Of a stretch of 64,000 nucleotides of DNA, positions 10,730 to 23,416 are shown piece by piece (within the stretch, counting starts at the first letter, position 1; every line of letters starts with the position of its first letter). This DNA comes from Podaxis mareebaensis (taxonomy: Eukaryota; Basidiomycota; Agaricomycetes; Agaricales; Agaricaceae). The DNA is taken from the NCBI GenBank assembly GCA_018524725.1, contig JAEUWP010000057.1:1-64000 (forward strand). The letters run 5' to 3'. The notes under the pieces were generated by a model. The model saw only the letters and a list, made by a program, of their open reading frames with translations, was not told the origin of the DNA and did no database searches. A program made the translations under genes and the position numbers.

Positions 10730-11556
10730 ATGTGGCGTAAACCGTATATCCCAACCGCGGAAGAGATCCAGAAGACTGCGCGGGCGGTCATTCAGGTCCT
10801 GGTAGAGCATGATTTCATGTGCTGCTTGATCGGGAGTACGGCTGCCGCAATTTACGGTGCTGAGAACCGTAATCCCAGGGTGAGCCTCTCACCTCCCGCC
10901 CCAAATTCTACACAACGAACGCAAAAAAAAAAAAAATCCAAAAACGGGCTGATCTCTAGGACGTAGACATCGTAATCCTCAGCACAACTGCAACCAACAA
11001 CACCTCCGTCGAAGAAATCAAACACCTCATTACCGAAAACAACTCCTCCGACTTTTACCTCCTCCCATCCAAAGATCCAACCGCCTCCCATAAAATCCTG
11101 TACTACATTCTCACACCACAGTACCCCGAGCCAGCCTCCCAACTCCATCGCGCTTGTAAAGTCGACCTTCTCCTACCAGGTACAATCGGTATCCCACACA
11201 TCCCCCCTGAACAAGTCCATTATGAAGAGTATTTCCCGGATATTCCGCTTGTACCGTTCTTGGTCTTGCTGTTGTTGAAAGTAAGGGCCTGGTCGGAACA
11301 TAGGATTGATAGGAGGATAAGGTGGGGCAGTGAGAAGGTCAAGTTCGATGAAGCGGACGTGAGGGAGCTTTTGGATTTGGCCGTGAATGAGTATTTAGTT
11401 AGAGTGAAGAAGGTGGAGGCTTGGGCTGGGGAGGTGTGGATGGAAGAGATGGGGGGATATGTTAAGGAGTTTGTAGAAAAGTTTCCAAAGACGAGGGGGA
11501 TGTGGGAGGAGATGGGGTTTGTAGTGAGGTCGGAGTGGAGTTTGCCTCCGGAGTGA
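10730..11556 (+). CDS. Nucleotidyltransferase-fold protein (uncharacterised)
   Basis: Two exons, 10730-10879 and 10960-11556, give 248 residues. The first in-frame ATG is at 10730 (MWRKPYIPTAEEI). Residues around 35-55 read CLIGSTAAAIYGAENRNPRD and continue as DVDIVIL across the splice. This is the pattern of the nucleotidyltransferase fold (a GS motif in a turn, then DxD on a strand). A third acidic strand may be KVDLLLP near residue 115. Similar stand-alone proteins of about 250 residues are common in Agaricomycetes with no assigned substrate. The intron has a 14-nt A tract (10923-10936). The C-terminal half is helical and charged. The fold is inferred from motifs and the activity is unknown. 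Confidence 0.8.
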
Positions 11557-12447
11557 ATGGGGCCGCAGTTTTTGGTTCTGTTTCTTGGATTGGATCTATG
11601 CTTGTCTTTTGAGCACAAGACGATGAGTTCGTAGATATCTGTATCAGTATCCGACGTTTTGTATACTTCCGACTGTTATTCTTCCAACTACTACGGTTCT
11701 CGTGTTTGACGTTGACAAGATCTTCCCTTCATGCGCATTGCTTGACGAATCCCTCTCTCCGAAATATCAGCTAAGACTAGCAGATGACAGCATGACCTCT
11801 CCGTTCCTGATCGCAATGCCAGGCTTGTAACGTAAACCAGCATTGGTAACCTTGAGAGTGTAAAATTGTAACCCAGCCCAAGTTTCGGTTGTTTGTCACG
11901 GGCGCTGTCCTCTGGACGCCCGCAAAATCCGGGTAATTTGATAAAAGATAGTGAGATAGCGATGAGATGGGGAAGGTCTAGCAGGGACGGGAGAGATTAC
12001 GGAATAGGGGCCGTTCGAGGCTTTGCTTGCCCGGAGCTCGCGAACCACCGAGTTCTGGCGAAAATGCGCATGGGAGGAAAAGGGGAAGAAAAGGCCCAGA
12101 AATCCGAGGTTTGTTAGGGGTCCCGGGTCCGATATATATAGCGCTTAACGAATTGTCGCACAAGATAGAGGCTGGCGAGGATGAGTTGCATAATCTGTTC
12201 TTACTAAACTCAAGACGGACAACCGATAAACGAGAACATCCGGGGAAATGTATCTAATCTCACAATTATCCTTGCTCCGGTGCCACATCTCTGCCTGCTC
12301 TCTCTCACTCTTCAACCGAGAAACAGGGTGCCATAGCTCCCGACCGTCCACACCGCCCCGTTTCTTTCGTACCTGTTGTTTGGAGATACATTCATTACAA
12401 ACAATATCGTGCGGCACGAGTTAGGCTCGACACAGGAGGACTGTGCA
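11557..12447. other. Intergenic, no gene seen
   Basis: About 0.9 kb between the convergent nucleotidyltransferase-like gene and the P1B ATPase. Short frames at 11893-12117 and 12027-12257 lack motifs. A TATATATAG run at about 12134 has no gene positioned to use it. Confidence 0.45.
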
Positions 12448-15400
12448 TCAGTTCGTGGATCTGTCGCGCACTACCGATGAACCCCTTCTCCACAACCAAC
12501 GCATATCCAAAGAAAATGCAATAGCCAACACCGGGACAATACTAACCACTTCACCGATCCCTGCCCACCGAGGCTCAATTCGTACCTTCACCAACGCTCC
12601 CGAAGCAAACAAGATCGCGAATACATTATATATGACACACCACACAAGGGCCAAACGAATGTGCGTTCGGGATGCTTGGGCGATTTCGAGGAGAGCGAGC
12701 ACTCCACGGTGGATATCCGAGTTCATAAGAATGACTCCTGCAGATGTCATTGCGACATCAGACCCCGCTCCAACGCTCAGCGCAATGTCTGCCGTTGATA
12801 ATGCTGGTCCATCATTCGTCCCATCACCGACAAAACAGACACGCTTCCCGGAAGCCTGGAACGTCCCGATTGCATCGTTTTTATCCTCGGGAGTACATCC
12901 CGCACGTGTGTTCTCCGGCGGAATGCCGAGAAGGTTCGAAAGCTGGTCTACAGACGCTCTGGTATCGCCGCTGAAGATGTAAATCTCCTTGCCTCGGTGC
13001 TGTAGCTCTTGGACTAGGGAGTGAGCAGTAGGGCGGGGAGTCGCAGCTAAGCCAAATATAGCGATGGTCTGACCGGCGAGGCTGACGGAAAAGAGGGAGT
13101 AGCCCGATGCGCAGAGAGAAGATAAAGATGGGTGGTTCTGTGAGGCCGTGAACTCAGCGTTTCCTCCAAGTAGAGGGAATCCACCTAGTGACGCTTTGAT
13201 CCCCTTCCCTGGCACCGAAGTTATGCCCGTAACCTCCCTTTTGCCAGCCCTTCCTTCCGTCTGCAAATTTGTGGATGAAGCGTGAGTGGAGAGGTAACGA
13301 TAGACAGCCTGTGAGATCGGATGGTGATTATCCTTCACGAGAATCATTATAATCTCTTCCGCTCCTTCGACTAAGATTTCTGCGTGTTCGACTCTGAGAT
13401 CGCCGGTCGTGAGGGTCCCCGTTTTGTCAAATGCCACGATGTCGATGTCTTGGCCAGCTTGAAGACATTCTGTTGAACGGAAGAGGATCCCTTCGCGCAT
13501 CCCTCGCCGGATGGCAACAGAGACAACCGTTGGGATCTAAATCACTGTAAATTTAATGATAAAGGCAGTGACATTAGTAACTTACCACGAGCACAAGCGC
13601 ACATGGGCAGCTAATGGCCAAGACGGCAATGGCATAGGTTAGCGCTTCGACAGAAGCCAAAGTGATTGACTCCTTGCGAACAAGGTGAACAACCAAAGTC
13701 CAAACGACAAAAGCAGCAGCCGCTGACACTGCTGTCACAGGCAGGATGATCGCGGACAACTTGTCAACGAGATCCTGGATGCGCGAACGAGACAGCTGGG
13801 CTTGCTTTACAAGGGAAAGAACTCGAGACAGCGAGTTTTCGTGGACGAGCTGGGTGACTTGGACGTCGAGAGTGCCACTGCAGTTGAGAGTGCCTGCGAT
13901 GACCCGGGTTCCTGCAGGTTTATAGACAGTCCCGCTTTCGCCTGTGATCGATGACTCGTCGACGTCGCTCTCTCCGGATATCACGATGCCATCTGTCGCT
14001 ACGCGAGCTCCTGGAGGAATGCGGATGACATCGTCATAATACAGCAGGCGAGAATCCAGTGGTTGGGGCGGTGACCGATCGTCAACCACAAGAAGAACTT
14101 CGTCCTGCTGTAGCCTCCGAAGCTCATTCAACACAGAGCCCGTAGACCTCCGCGTGATTGCGGAGACCGTCCTCCCCAAGAGAATGAGTGTAATCAAGAG
14201 ACTGCTGGTCTCGAAGAAGGGTGTTGAGAATGGCTTTCCCGCAACTTCGAAGCCATAGGCGAAGACAGAAAAAGTGTAAGCAGTGAGGGTGCTGACGGAG
14301 ACTAGGACGTTCATGTCTGCCTGGTGGAGGTAGAGGATGGATCGGACTGCATGGGAGAATATAGGGAATGCAAGGACTTGGATGGCAGTGGTTAATCCAA
14401 CGGAAATAGCACCGTATATGACAGGTCTGTGCGGGAGTTTTGCCCATACAAGGACGAGAACAGGGATGGTGAGAACGGCACAGACTGCTGTCCGAAGGGC
14501 TACGATGATGAGATCGTGCGTTGCTGCATTGCGACTGTACTCTGAGGATTGCGAGGCCAACTGGGCTCCATAAGCCTTGAAGTGGTTGAAGACGTCTCGA
14601 GGTCGTTTGGACGCCTTACCATGGATGGGGAATCGGACTTCGACGATGCGGGAGTTCTGTCCGTCCTCGACATCATAGCCCTCGAATGCACTCCGCGGTG
14701 GATTGTTAGCGAAATAAAGAGGCAGAGTGATGTATGTATTCCGGTCGCGACTTAAGTCGGGGTTTCTAGCTTTGACATTGAAGCCAGTCGCGTGGGCGAC
14801 ATAACCACTGATGACGTCGGGAGTAATGACGTCGGGGTCATATATCAAGCTTGCAATACCGCTGAGATAGTCGAGCTCGGCGGAGTCTACCGAATCTAGC
14901 TTTCCGAGGGCACGTTCAACCTTTGGGAGACAATCGATACAGTCCATTCCCCGGATTTCTAGTTCCAGTTTTTGTTTGAGTTGATCACCTTTTTCTATAA
15001 CAGGGACACATGCTTTGGTTTTTTCAGATTTTTCCTCCCGGACGATCGTGGAGATACGTGACATTCCAGGCCCGTACGGTTGGGAAGCTGATTGAGAGAT
15101 GAAACAGCATGGCTTTTGCAGGCAGTATTTCTCAAAAATCTGGCAGCAAGTTCGCAATGTTCCTGTGAGAGCCTTAGCCGTTGTATTCCGAGGGAATGGG
15201 CTTCGTGGCATGTCTCGGTGGGATGAAAGAGAGCCTAGGAGTCGGTGAGCAAATTTTGCAAAATCAAACGACAAGACTTGGAGAACGAACGAGAATCATC
15301 AAGGGGGGACTCGTTGATGAGCACCTTTATGCAACACATACAAAACGAATCTGTGAGGCAGATATGAGCGGCGCAATCTCCGAGTAAGAATATCATGTGC

Positions 15401-15858
15401 TCGCCATCTTTTTCCTTTTGCTCGTCGGTAGGTTCCTCGCCACAGTCACTGCAACAACTCCCCTTCTCATCCTCAACGACGCAGTCGCTGCAACAGCCAT
15501 CTTCTCCCTTTTGGTCGTCACAGTCGCTGCAACAACTATTTTCACTCTTTTGGTCGTCGCAGTCGCTGCAACAGCCATCCTCGCTCTTCTGATCGTCACG
15601 GTCGCTGCAACAGCTATCTGCACTCCGTTGGTCTTCACAGTCATTGCAACAGCCCTTGAAGTCATCCTCACTCGCCCTCCCACAACAGCTGTCGGCCTTT
15701 TGGGCAGCCGTGGGTGCTAATTGTTTGCCACAGCAGCGATCCTCCTCAACGTCGGGTTGCTTAATGCTACGATTATCATGGCGCGCACTGGTGTAATCCG
15801 GAGTTACATATTGTGTATCAGATGCTGCAACGATATCCGGTCGTGATGCTGAAGACAT
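12448..15858 (-). CDS. Heavy-metal P1B ATPase, PCA1-like, with Cys-rich repeats
   Basis: Exports Cu, Cd or a similar soft metal, probably at the plasma membrane. Exons 15858-15342, 15276-13586 and 13536-12448 give 1098 residues. Residues about 40-160 hold CCGKQ and then six tandem units of about 13 residues of the type CCSDCDDQKSEDG, resembling a metallothionein. An HMA domain with GMDCIDC (in place of GMTCxxC) follows near residue 270. The catalytic core has ESDVDESSITGE (TGE), the transmembrane CPC motif in AISCPCALVLV, DKTGTLTTG, the HP motif in DNHHPISQA, and GDGTNDGPAL. The helix after YNVFAILFAS lacks the MxxSS signature of Cu(I) ATPases; its GEVVSIVPVL sequence resembles yeast PCA1-type pumps from memory. 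The family is firm; the metal is inferred. Confidence 0.92.
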
Positions 15859-17505
15859 TGTGGGACTACCGCACGCAATTCGACGTCCGCTGATAACGGG
15901 TGTTGAGTTTACCGGAAGATGACACTCCAGAGATGGACAAATGACTAGGTACTGGTAAGGAACAAAAACGGGCAAACGAGTCTGTACTTACTCTGTTGGA
16001 TAGAATTCAGAACAGAGCGAGATGGACTCCACAACGAGAGGATAGAAACCGACAAGTACGTCGTACGATGCAATATATATCTGTGACAGGCCACATGACT
16101 TCATGGCGTGTCCCTCCTCAAGCCAACTCGGGCGGTATAACGTCCGGTGAATGTTACATTCAACATGTTTCTATTCATGGTCGTTTGGGACTGCACCATA
16201 CTCAATTAGACCCCATATCCCTGGAGAATAACCAATCATTCACCTGTTCTGCCTATTCGAAGCAACTGCCCAAGAACGCCTTCGAAACATGAAAACGCCC
16301 GAATAGCTCTACCTCCTCTTCAGATTAATGTCTCTCTCATTGGTTTCCGGGATCAATTACCTCCAGGCAGCGGCCAATAACTGATAAAACAGGCCACCAA
16401 CGTTGAGGATGCCCAAACACTGTTCCTTTCCGTCTGTCCCAAGTCCTTGGGGCGGTAGAAGAAAGTATCGCGCCCATATGCATATGGGGGACCATTCACT
16501 TCCCAATCCAGCCAGCGGTTCACCAGAGAGATTCTAGAAGCTGTATTGGAACTCGGGAAATTGCGCAGCCGTGGGGTAATGTTGCCTCGAGAATTGATGA
16601 CGATAGAAGCACTCGTGCCCTTCGAAGCCGTCCCGTGTGAGGTGTTTCGGGAATTGAGGTCCGCACATACCCAGCCGGTAAGGAAGAGGAAGACCAGCTC
16701 TAAGGCTGATTAGTCGAGTTTTGAGCCGGGACAGTGCTTTTATATACTCATCCGGATATCTTGTAAGGAATTTGATGCTGCTTTTGGTTTCGCCAAATAA
16801 TCTGTTTCGTTCGTGGAATCCCCAATATCAGTCATGCGTGCTCGTTTGCTGTTCGGAACAGCCTGTTCCTCGACTTATCTTCAATCCAGGGACTTGGATA
16901 GGGAAAGAGGATCGCTGTTCGATGAGATGATATACATGGAGAGGTGTGGGATAGGGCCCGAGGGTGTGCGGTAACAATCTGAAGCGATGTTTTGATCGTG
17001 AACCTTCAATAAGTCCGATAGACTTGAGGGAATCTATGCCTTTCCGAGTCAGTTTGTCGAAAGGAATGAAAGAAGAATAATGGTTCTCAAAGGTCGCCTA
17101 AGACAAGCATTGGTAGAATGACTTGGAGTTTGATCTACATATCAGAGAAAATGCCCCAAGGCCGCAGACAAATAGATCATAACATTAACTTAGGACAAGG
17201 CCTTCCGCATTCCGGACGAATACCCTGAGCACTGAATTTGAGCGTTGCGTACGCTGGCGAACGTCCATGAGAACTGCCACAACAGTAACTACCGTTATAT
17301 CTTACTTTTACAGGCTCTAGCGCTCTGCCCCTTGCTGTATATGTACCAACGCTGCTTGGAACCAATCTGCTGGCTGCAGAAATATAATATAACAATGAAT
17401 GCGAATATATGCGTTAGACAAACGACTATGACAGTACCCGGCCACATTCGGAAACCGAACCAAGCGATTAGGAATGCCCAGAATGGTTGCTTATTAGTAC
17501 AGTAC
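15859..17505. other. Long intergenic region, no gene seen
   Basis: About 1.65 kb containing the ATPase promoter and the 3' flank of ATG18. A TATA-like ATATATATC lies at about 16075, which could serve the ATPase. Short frames at 15996-16292, 16721-16930 and 17245-17547 have no motif and disagree on strand. Confidence 0.45.
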
Positions 17506-19221
17506 CTAATCTGCCAGCCCCGAACTTTCATCTCCCGAGTCAAGTAGACTATATTGCTTCAGCAGCGTACACTCCCCACCATTCTCCAAGTCGATGCTGT
17601 ACGAGTAGAAATATCCTTCCGATGAAATAACCATTACTTGGGGCATCGTTCTGCAAAAGGGATCAATTCCTTGTTAACCTGCGTACAGTACTCGAGATGT
17701 TAAGAGCGTACCCCGAAAGCGCGACGATAGTCCGAGCACCACTCGTCGGCAGTTTCAGAAACGCAAAGTCTCTTGTTGGCTCCCACATCTCCGTTAATGT
17801 GTTGGGTAGATAGCCGCCCACAGAGTGCGACAGACTCTTGGTCATCTGCAATGACTTTCTTCGTAGACTCGATCTAGTGAGTCCAATTCCTTAAGCAATC
17901 ACACACGTTGGGAGATGAAGATAGGATGACTCACGAAACACTGTTCGACTTCTTCTTTTCCACAAATGCGTCGTAACCCCCATCCAAACCTTGCACCCCC
18001 TGTTGACTATCCACCGACTCTGGCGGACTTATGGCACCACTCGCGCCCGAACTTCCACTTCCCGATCCACCGCCATTGGTTCCGCCGCCCTTCCCCCGAT
18101 TGCCCAACTTGAAAATATGCACCGTGTCATGCGCCGAACTCACAGCCAAAAGCGTGCCCACGAGATTGAAGTTCATTGAATAAATCTTTGCTTCCCTGGT
18201 TCCTCTCCTAAATTGATACAGTTTCTCTGCGTTGGGTATACTCCAAACTCTTATCACCGTCCCCTTTTCTGATGACGTTGCAAGGAGGGTACCGGTTGAG
18301 TCGATGGAGAGGAAGGAGATGGGTGATTTGTGTGCTTGGATGACATTGGCAACTGTTAACGAGCGTGTGGAGAAGAGGAGGACGTCGCCGGATTGGTGGG
18401 TGGTGTTTGTTGAGGAGGAAGCGGTTGTGTGGGAGGTCGTGTTGGTGGATGTGGCAGTTGAGGAAGACTTAGGGTCGGAGGATGCGCCACCGGTTGTCGT
18501 TGGAGCGAGAGGTGAGCTGGGAGAGGGTACGGGTGATGGATAGGCAAGGTACGAATTGTAAGCGGATGGTGAGAGAGCACATATTGCTTCGTTTATATTA
18601 GTCGGCTGGAGTGACATAGATCAGGGAAGTGGAGACTCACCTTCTGGGTTCGGTGTCGTCTCAATGACATGCAGCAACCTCATATTCGAGATATCGTAGA
18701 TGTATATCTCCGTTTCCAGCACGATGACCAACGTCTTTCGGTTAAGTTTCACGGCTAATATAGACGATGGGAACAACAACTCGCAAATCATTGACTGACG
18801 CTGTAGCGACCCGTGTACGTCAAATAAGTATATATATGCGAGGAATAGGGACAGCACAGCACACCTTTGTGTTGACAATCTGGAGCTTCCGGGGACTGGA
18901 CTGGGGTTGGTCAGCAGCCCCTACCAGAGCGATAAGTGACGTGCAGAATAGCATCTCCACGATTCCCCGTGCACCATCGTCTGTATCCGTGTTTCAGCAC
19001 CACGCTCTTGCACTTCGAGTTCTGATACGACGCACTCATGGTATAGACACGGCCAAAGGGATCGCAGTTGGTGATGCTATACCCTTTCCTCGTCCCAACT
19101 GAAATACATCTGCAGTTATAATTATTAGTTGATAATTGGAGAGTGCAGAGGGTGCCTGTGCGTACGAGAAGTCCTGGTTGAAGTTTGCAAAGAGCATGTT
19201 TGAGTTTGTCCGTTCAGCCAT
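17506..19221 (-). CDS. ATG18: Autophagy PROPPIN ATG18
   Basis: A WD40-type beta-propeller that binds PI3P and PI(3,5)P2 on the phagophore and vacuole and acts with ATG2 in lipid transfer. The start is the ATG at 19221 ([19 protein letters not shown]). Spliced exons then read [20 protein letters not shown], the typical blade 1. The lipid-binding FRRG motif is present ([18 protein letters not shown], near 18200), after [20 protein letters not shown] and GTVIRVW. A Ser/Thr/Pro/Asn-rich loop (18380-18540) interrupts an early blade, and a Gly/Ser loop (about 17990-18090) sits in blade 6, where ATG18 carries its membrane-inserting loop. The last exon ends [20 protein letters not shown] and stops at TAG 17506-17508. 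I count 7 exons with consistent phases. Confidence 0.95.
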
Positions 19222-20059
19222 TGCGGTTGTCGTCCAAGCAGTACAAGGTGCTTATACCCCTTTTTGGCGTTCACCAGCCGCTTAGTCAGCACCGATGCCC
19301 ATCCATCGACATTCAAACTCTGAGTCCAAATAAGTCAGTTTCATACAAGATGGTACTGAACGATTCAATCCCTTGTTCTCCTTAGCCTACGTCCACTTCA
19401 TCGAGTGAATGCTCGCGACCAGGAGGATCCCCACACCAACCGAACTCATCATCCAAATATGACCTCTGAGTGCTCACAACTTCGGCTCACACTCGCATCT
19501 CCAGTTTTCCATCGCTTGCTATGGATAAATCGTTGAAAAAAAAAAAGGCAATCTTCTCAAAAACGGACCACATCCCCCCCTCCAATCATATATATCGTAT
19601 CCTGCATCACTCATACATAGCGCGCCATAGCTTCGACTTACGTGTCCGAGCGTCAACTCCCTGCGGACAACAGAGGGTGCACTCGCAGTGAAAGTATCAT
19701 TGCCTCTCAGGTGTAATATAAGAATGGGATGCGAACGGAAGCAGTGGACGACTAGTATGGTTAGTTGTCAGTGAATGAGATGAATTCGACGAAACCCAGT
19801 GTGTGGTTGTTTCTCTTTTGAGATGCAAGGCCAGGCGTCGCGACAAGTGGGATGACTCGTTTGACGAATTCTTGAGTACTCACTGTGTTAGAATGACCCA
19901 GGACTATACAGTAGGTATGCTACAAAATATGATGCTAGCTATTCGCTGCACATATACATTGTATCTATATTATATAGGACCAGTAATCCGTAGGCTACGC
20001 AGCGTGTCTTCGACAAAGCATGATTCTCTTGCTCGTGGACCTTCATATGCATATCAAAG
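19222..20059. other. Intergenic, no gene seen
   Basis: ATG18 promoter and 3' flank of the first kinase. Short frames at 19470-19691 and 19803-20063 have no recognisable feature. An A tract lies at about 19538. Confidence 0.45.
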
Positions 20060-21642
20060 CTAGAAAATTGAATTGTCAGTTTTGAATAGAGGTCGAGTTG
20101 AATACCCGCCTACTTCATGGAGAATTTGTGCGACCCTGACGGTGTCTACTGGCGTCTGGCGCTTTTGTATCTCATTCCGGAGACACACACCTTCGTCAAG
20201 CCCTGGGTCATAATCCGAAGCGGGGGATTGGCCCAACTCCTTCAATATTTGTAGACAATCGGGGCGATTTTCGGGCTCATAGGCCCAGCAACGCAGCATC
20301 AAATCCCACGTTTTCTCATCTATTGTATCCAACTCCGACTTTGGATCTCCGCGAGGCCAGGTTGGCCGCTCGCCAGCTTCTATCCTCTTCTGTATGTCAA
20401 GGTCATTGGAAACCTCATAATAAGGCTCCTGTCGTGTCAAGATCTGCCAGCATAGATAAGATGCGTGCCTATCCAATGAGCAGTCAAGCGTACCTCATAA
20501 CAAACTGACGCGAAGGCCCAAACGTCGCTAGCTCGAGTCGCAACACTCTCGCCGTCCAAAAGCTCAGGAGCCGCCCAGCGAAGTGTAAAACCGCGGGCAG
20601 TATCGGTTATGGTAGCCGAGAGCGTCTTGTCATGACGAATGCACGAGATCCCGAAATCAGCAATGCATGCTCTCCCAGCTTCGTTCACGAGAATATTCTC
20701 CTGGATATTACAGTGTTTGGTAATGGCTCAAAGCTGCGCCCATAACCTTACCCCTTTGAGATCGCAGTGTACAACACCTTCTCCGTGTAAATATTCAAGG
20801 CCACTAGCGACATCAATGATCTAGAAATGTTAGATAGTCCGGATAGTGGGATGAGAGAATACAGCTTACAAAGGGAAAACGTGACATGCCTGCGTTTTCT
20901 TCCTCTTCCAGATATTGAACAATGTTACCGTTTGTCATCCAAGGCGAAGCAAGACAGATTCGCTTGACCTCTGAACTCCAGAAGTAGATACCATAGAACG
21001 GGACAATATTGGGATGGCGAAGCTGGCCCCATAATATTGCCTCCTTGCCGAAAAACTGGTAGCACAATAAGATGGGCTCGGAAACGAGAGAATTCAGTGT
21101 ACCAACCTTGAGGACCGCTTCCAAGTTCGACTTACCGAATACCCGCATGACCTTTAAACACATATGGCGTCCATTGAGGCGTGCTTCATAGACGTCGCCG
21201 GTCCTTCCTCCGTGTCGTGGCAAAGTTAAACCATTGCTGTCCGGAACCAGGTCTGTAGGGCGGACGATGTAGTACTGAGGAAACAAGTCCGCCCCCCTCA
21301 CGAGGTTGTAAAGAGTAATGACAGCAGGCTCGAGTAAACTAGGGGGTGCACGTTCGGGTTGGAGGAGTAACTGTAACACAGACGGAATCAGCGCTTGAAA
21401 AGCGGCGCTTTAGCCAACTAGTCAACATTGCTCACCGCATGCAGGAAATCAATTAATAGTTGCGCATGTTCACCAGTCAGTTCATGTAGGGCGCTCAATT
21501 TGCGGGGGTCGCTCAGTGTATGAGAGAGTGCGATCAGCGTGGGGTCCGATCCTAAATACGAAGGACCGGTGGGGAACGGGATATCAGGTAGGTCCGTGAT
21601 ATGCCCTCGTTTCCGATCAGTTGATGGTGCGCCTGTATTCAT
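20060..21642 (-). CDS. TKL-like protein kinase (non-RD), paralogue 1
   Basis: Ser/Thr or dual-specificity kinase of the tyrosine-kinase-like type expanded in mushroom fungi. The start is the ATG at 21642. A short N-terminal helical region (LSHTLSDPRKLSALHELTGE) precedes a kinase domain split by short introns. Motifs in order: a glycine-loop-like GGRTGDVYEA, the Lys in HMCLKVMR, FGKEAILWGQLRHPNIVPF (helix C Glu), HCDLKG-ENIL (catalytic loop joined across an intron), ADFGIS (DFG), RWAAPELL (APE) and SDVWAFASVCYEILT. The Arg of the HRD motif is Cys, making it a non-RD kinase. All other catalytic residues are present, so it is probably active. It shares layout and sequence with the next gene (23417-25155), so the two arose by duplication. 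Substrate unknown. Confidence 0.88.
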
Positions 21643-23416
21643 GATGAGGCAGCGCGTCCGGACAACGTAGGGTGTGATGACAGAGAAACTGTTGTAGAGG
21701 TAGCTGATGTTGAATGGCAGTTAGGTAGCTAGCTGTGTTGGATCGTTTTTTAAAGGGAACTGAGGCTTCCATAATACTATAATCGGCATAAGTACATCCT
21801 GTTCTGCAACGCTCACGGGTCGATAATAGACAATCGTGATCAATCATGACATCTAAATTAGGCACATATAAGTTATAAACTTGCGCTCACATATGACTTC
21901 CTCGTATTTGTAGTGTGGTCAAGATAATGACGAAGACTGTAATCGTGGACATGGAACAGCACTCATTGTCTAGTGGGCCCTGGTGACTCTCACATAGATT
22001 GTCTTCAAATCACCGCGCACACACCCTTTAGGTGAATAAGATAAGACTGTTGCGTGGTCGATAACATGCTGCATGGAGGAATGTCAGACGGAACCTTGCC
22101 ATCATCCCTTCGAGCGTGAAAAATCGAACCGACCAAAGATCCACCTCCAGTGATTCCCATTTCAGGCCTCTGAACGAATCGGCTCGCATCGTGGAAAATG
22201 AAGCCATACGCATCGGATCGAACAGCTCCGCTTATTGATAACGGCTCAATGGCTGCTAACCCTGACAGAAGCGAACGGCAAGTGTATAATGGTGTGTGTG
22301 CACGAGTGAAATTTGGGTAGAAACATTCATCCCAAGAAAGCGTTAGTAAGGAAATCTGATGGAAATGCAGCTCGGAAACCCAGGCTCCAGCCGCGTTCGG
22401 ACGGCAGATGGACTCCAGTCACCTCGGGCTCGGGAACCAGACACCTATGCTCTGACATGCAAGCCACTGTTTTACTCAAAATGGGGCATATGTATCCCAA
22501 GAAGAGATAAAAGCGGATTTTTATGGGAAGGATAGGACAGCATTGTTCAATGTCCGGGGTACAAACCCTAGTGTATCCACATTTGACGAGGCTGTAGTCC
22601 TGCACCCAGCAAGTCGCCTGACACACGAAAGAACCTAGACCCTTCATGTTATAGCTTACCGACCGATCTTCGAAATTTACATATGAATGACCTAAAAGGA
22701 TGATCGAGTTATTGTATTTTTGACCATATAGAGTATCGAAGATCAATAAGTGAACGATTTCGGGAGTACACTGCAGTATACTGCCAGATACCTATTCCTT
22801 CTGATTGAGAAGATATTCTCGGTTGCTTTAACGAGTACTGCTTCTAGTTTTACTTGTCGTTGGGTCCGGTGCTTCTGGGTGATGGGAAGTCAGTGACACA
22901 GTTGGCAACAGGCGGGTCCGTGGATTAGTTTTCTGTGATATGCATTGAGCAATTCTCCCGAGATGACATATCTGACGCAGAGATAACCGGGTTCTGGTGC
23001 GAAGAATCCACATCTATGAGTGTCATGGGGTGTCCAGAAGGTGGTGTCAGGTGCTTAATCGACTTGATCTCACGGCGGTGTAATGTCGGAGTTGGAGGCA
23101 GTTGACAAAAGACCATCGGAACTCTGGAGTAGACCCACCCGTCTTGTCTCAATCTGGATAAAGTAGCTCATTGAAAGTACGGATTCTAGAACGTGACAAA
23201 GAACGAAGGAAGTCAAGGAAAGATAGGGTCTAATGTGACATTCTGCTGGGGCGGCAAAATTGACATGACACATCGTTGTTGACTTTCTCTCACTTTGTAG
23301 CACCTCCAAATCTCGCGTATATGTCGCGAAGCATTGCTGAAAAGCTTTTTTTTCTTTGGTGAAACGAGAATGATATATTCTGACGACAGCAGTTGATGAG
23401 AACGTACATGCTAGAG
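21643..23416. other. Intergenic between kinase paralogues, no gene seen
   Basis: About 1.8 kb. The longest frame (22327-22746, minus, 139 codons) shows no domain pattern and no neighbouring exons. I found no third kinase remnant by eye. Confidence 0.45.

Noticed and set aside
17295..17543. Minus-strand frame with a hydrophobic stretch (FAFIVILYF)
   Set aside because: Overlaps the end and 3' flank of ATG18 in another frame, starts from no ATG of good context, and has no partner exons.
22327..22746. 139-codon minus-strand frame between the kinases
   Set aside because: No domain pattern, Cys-rich by chance, and no splice partners; treated as intergenic.
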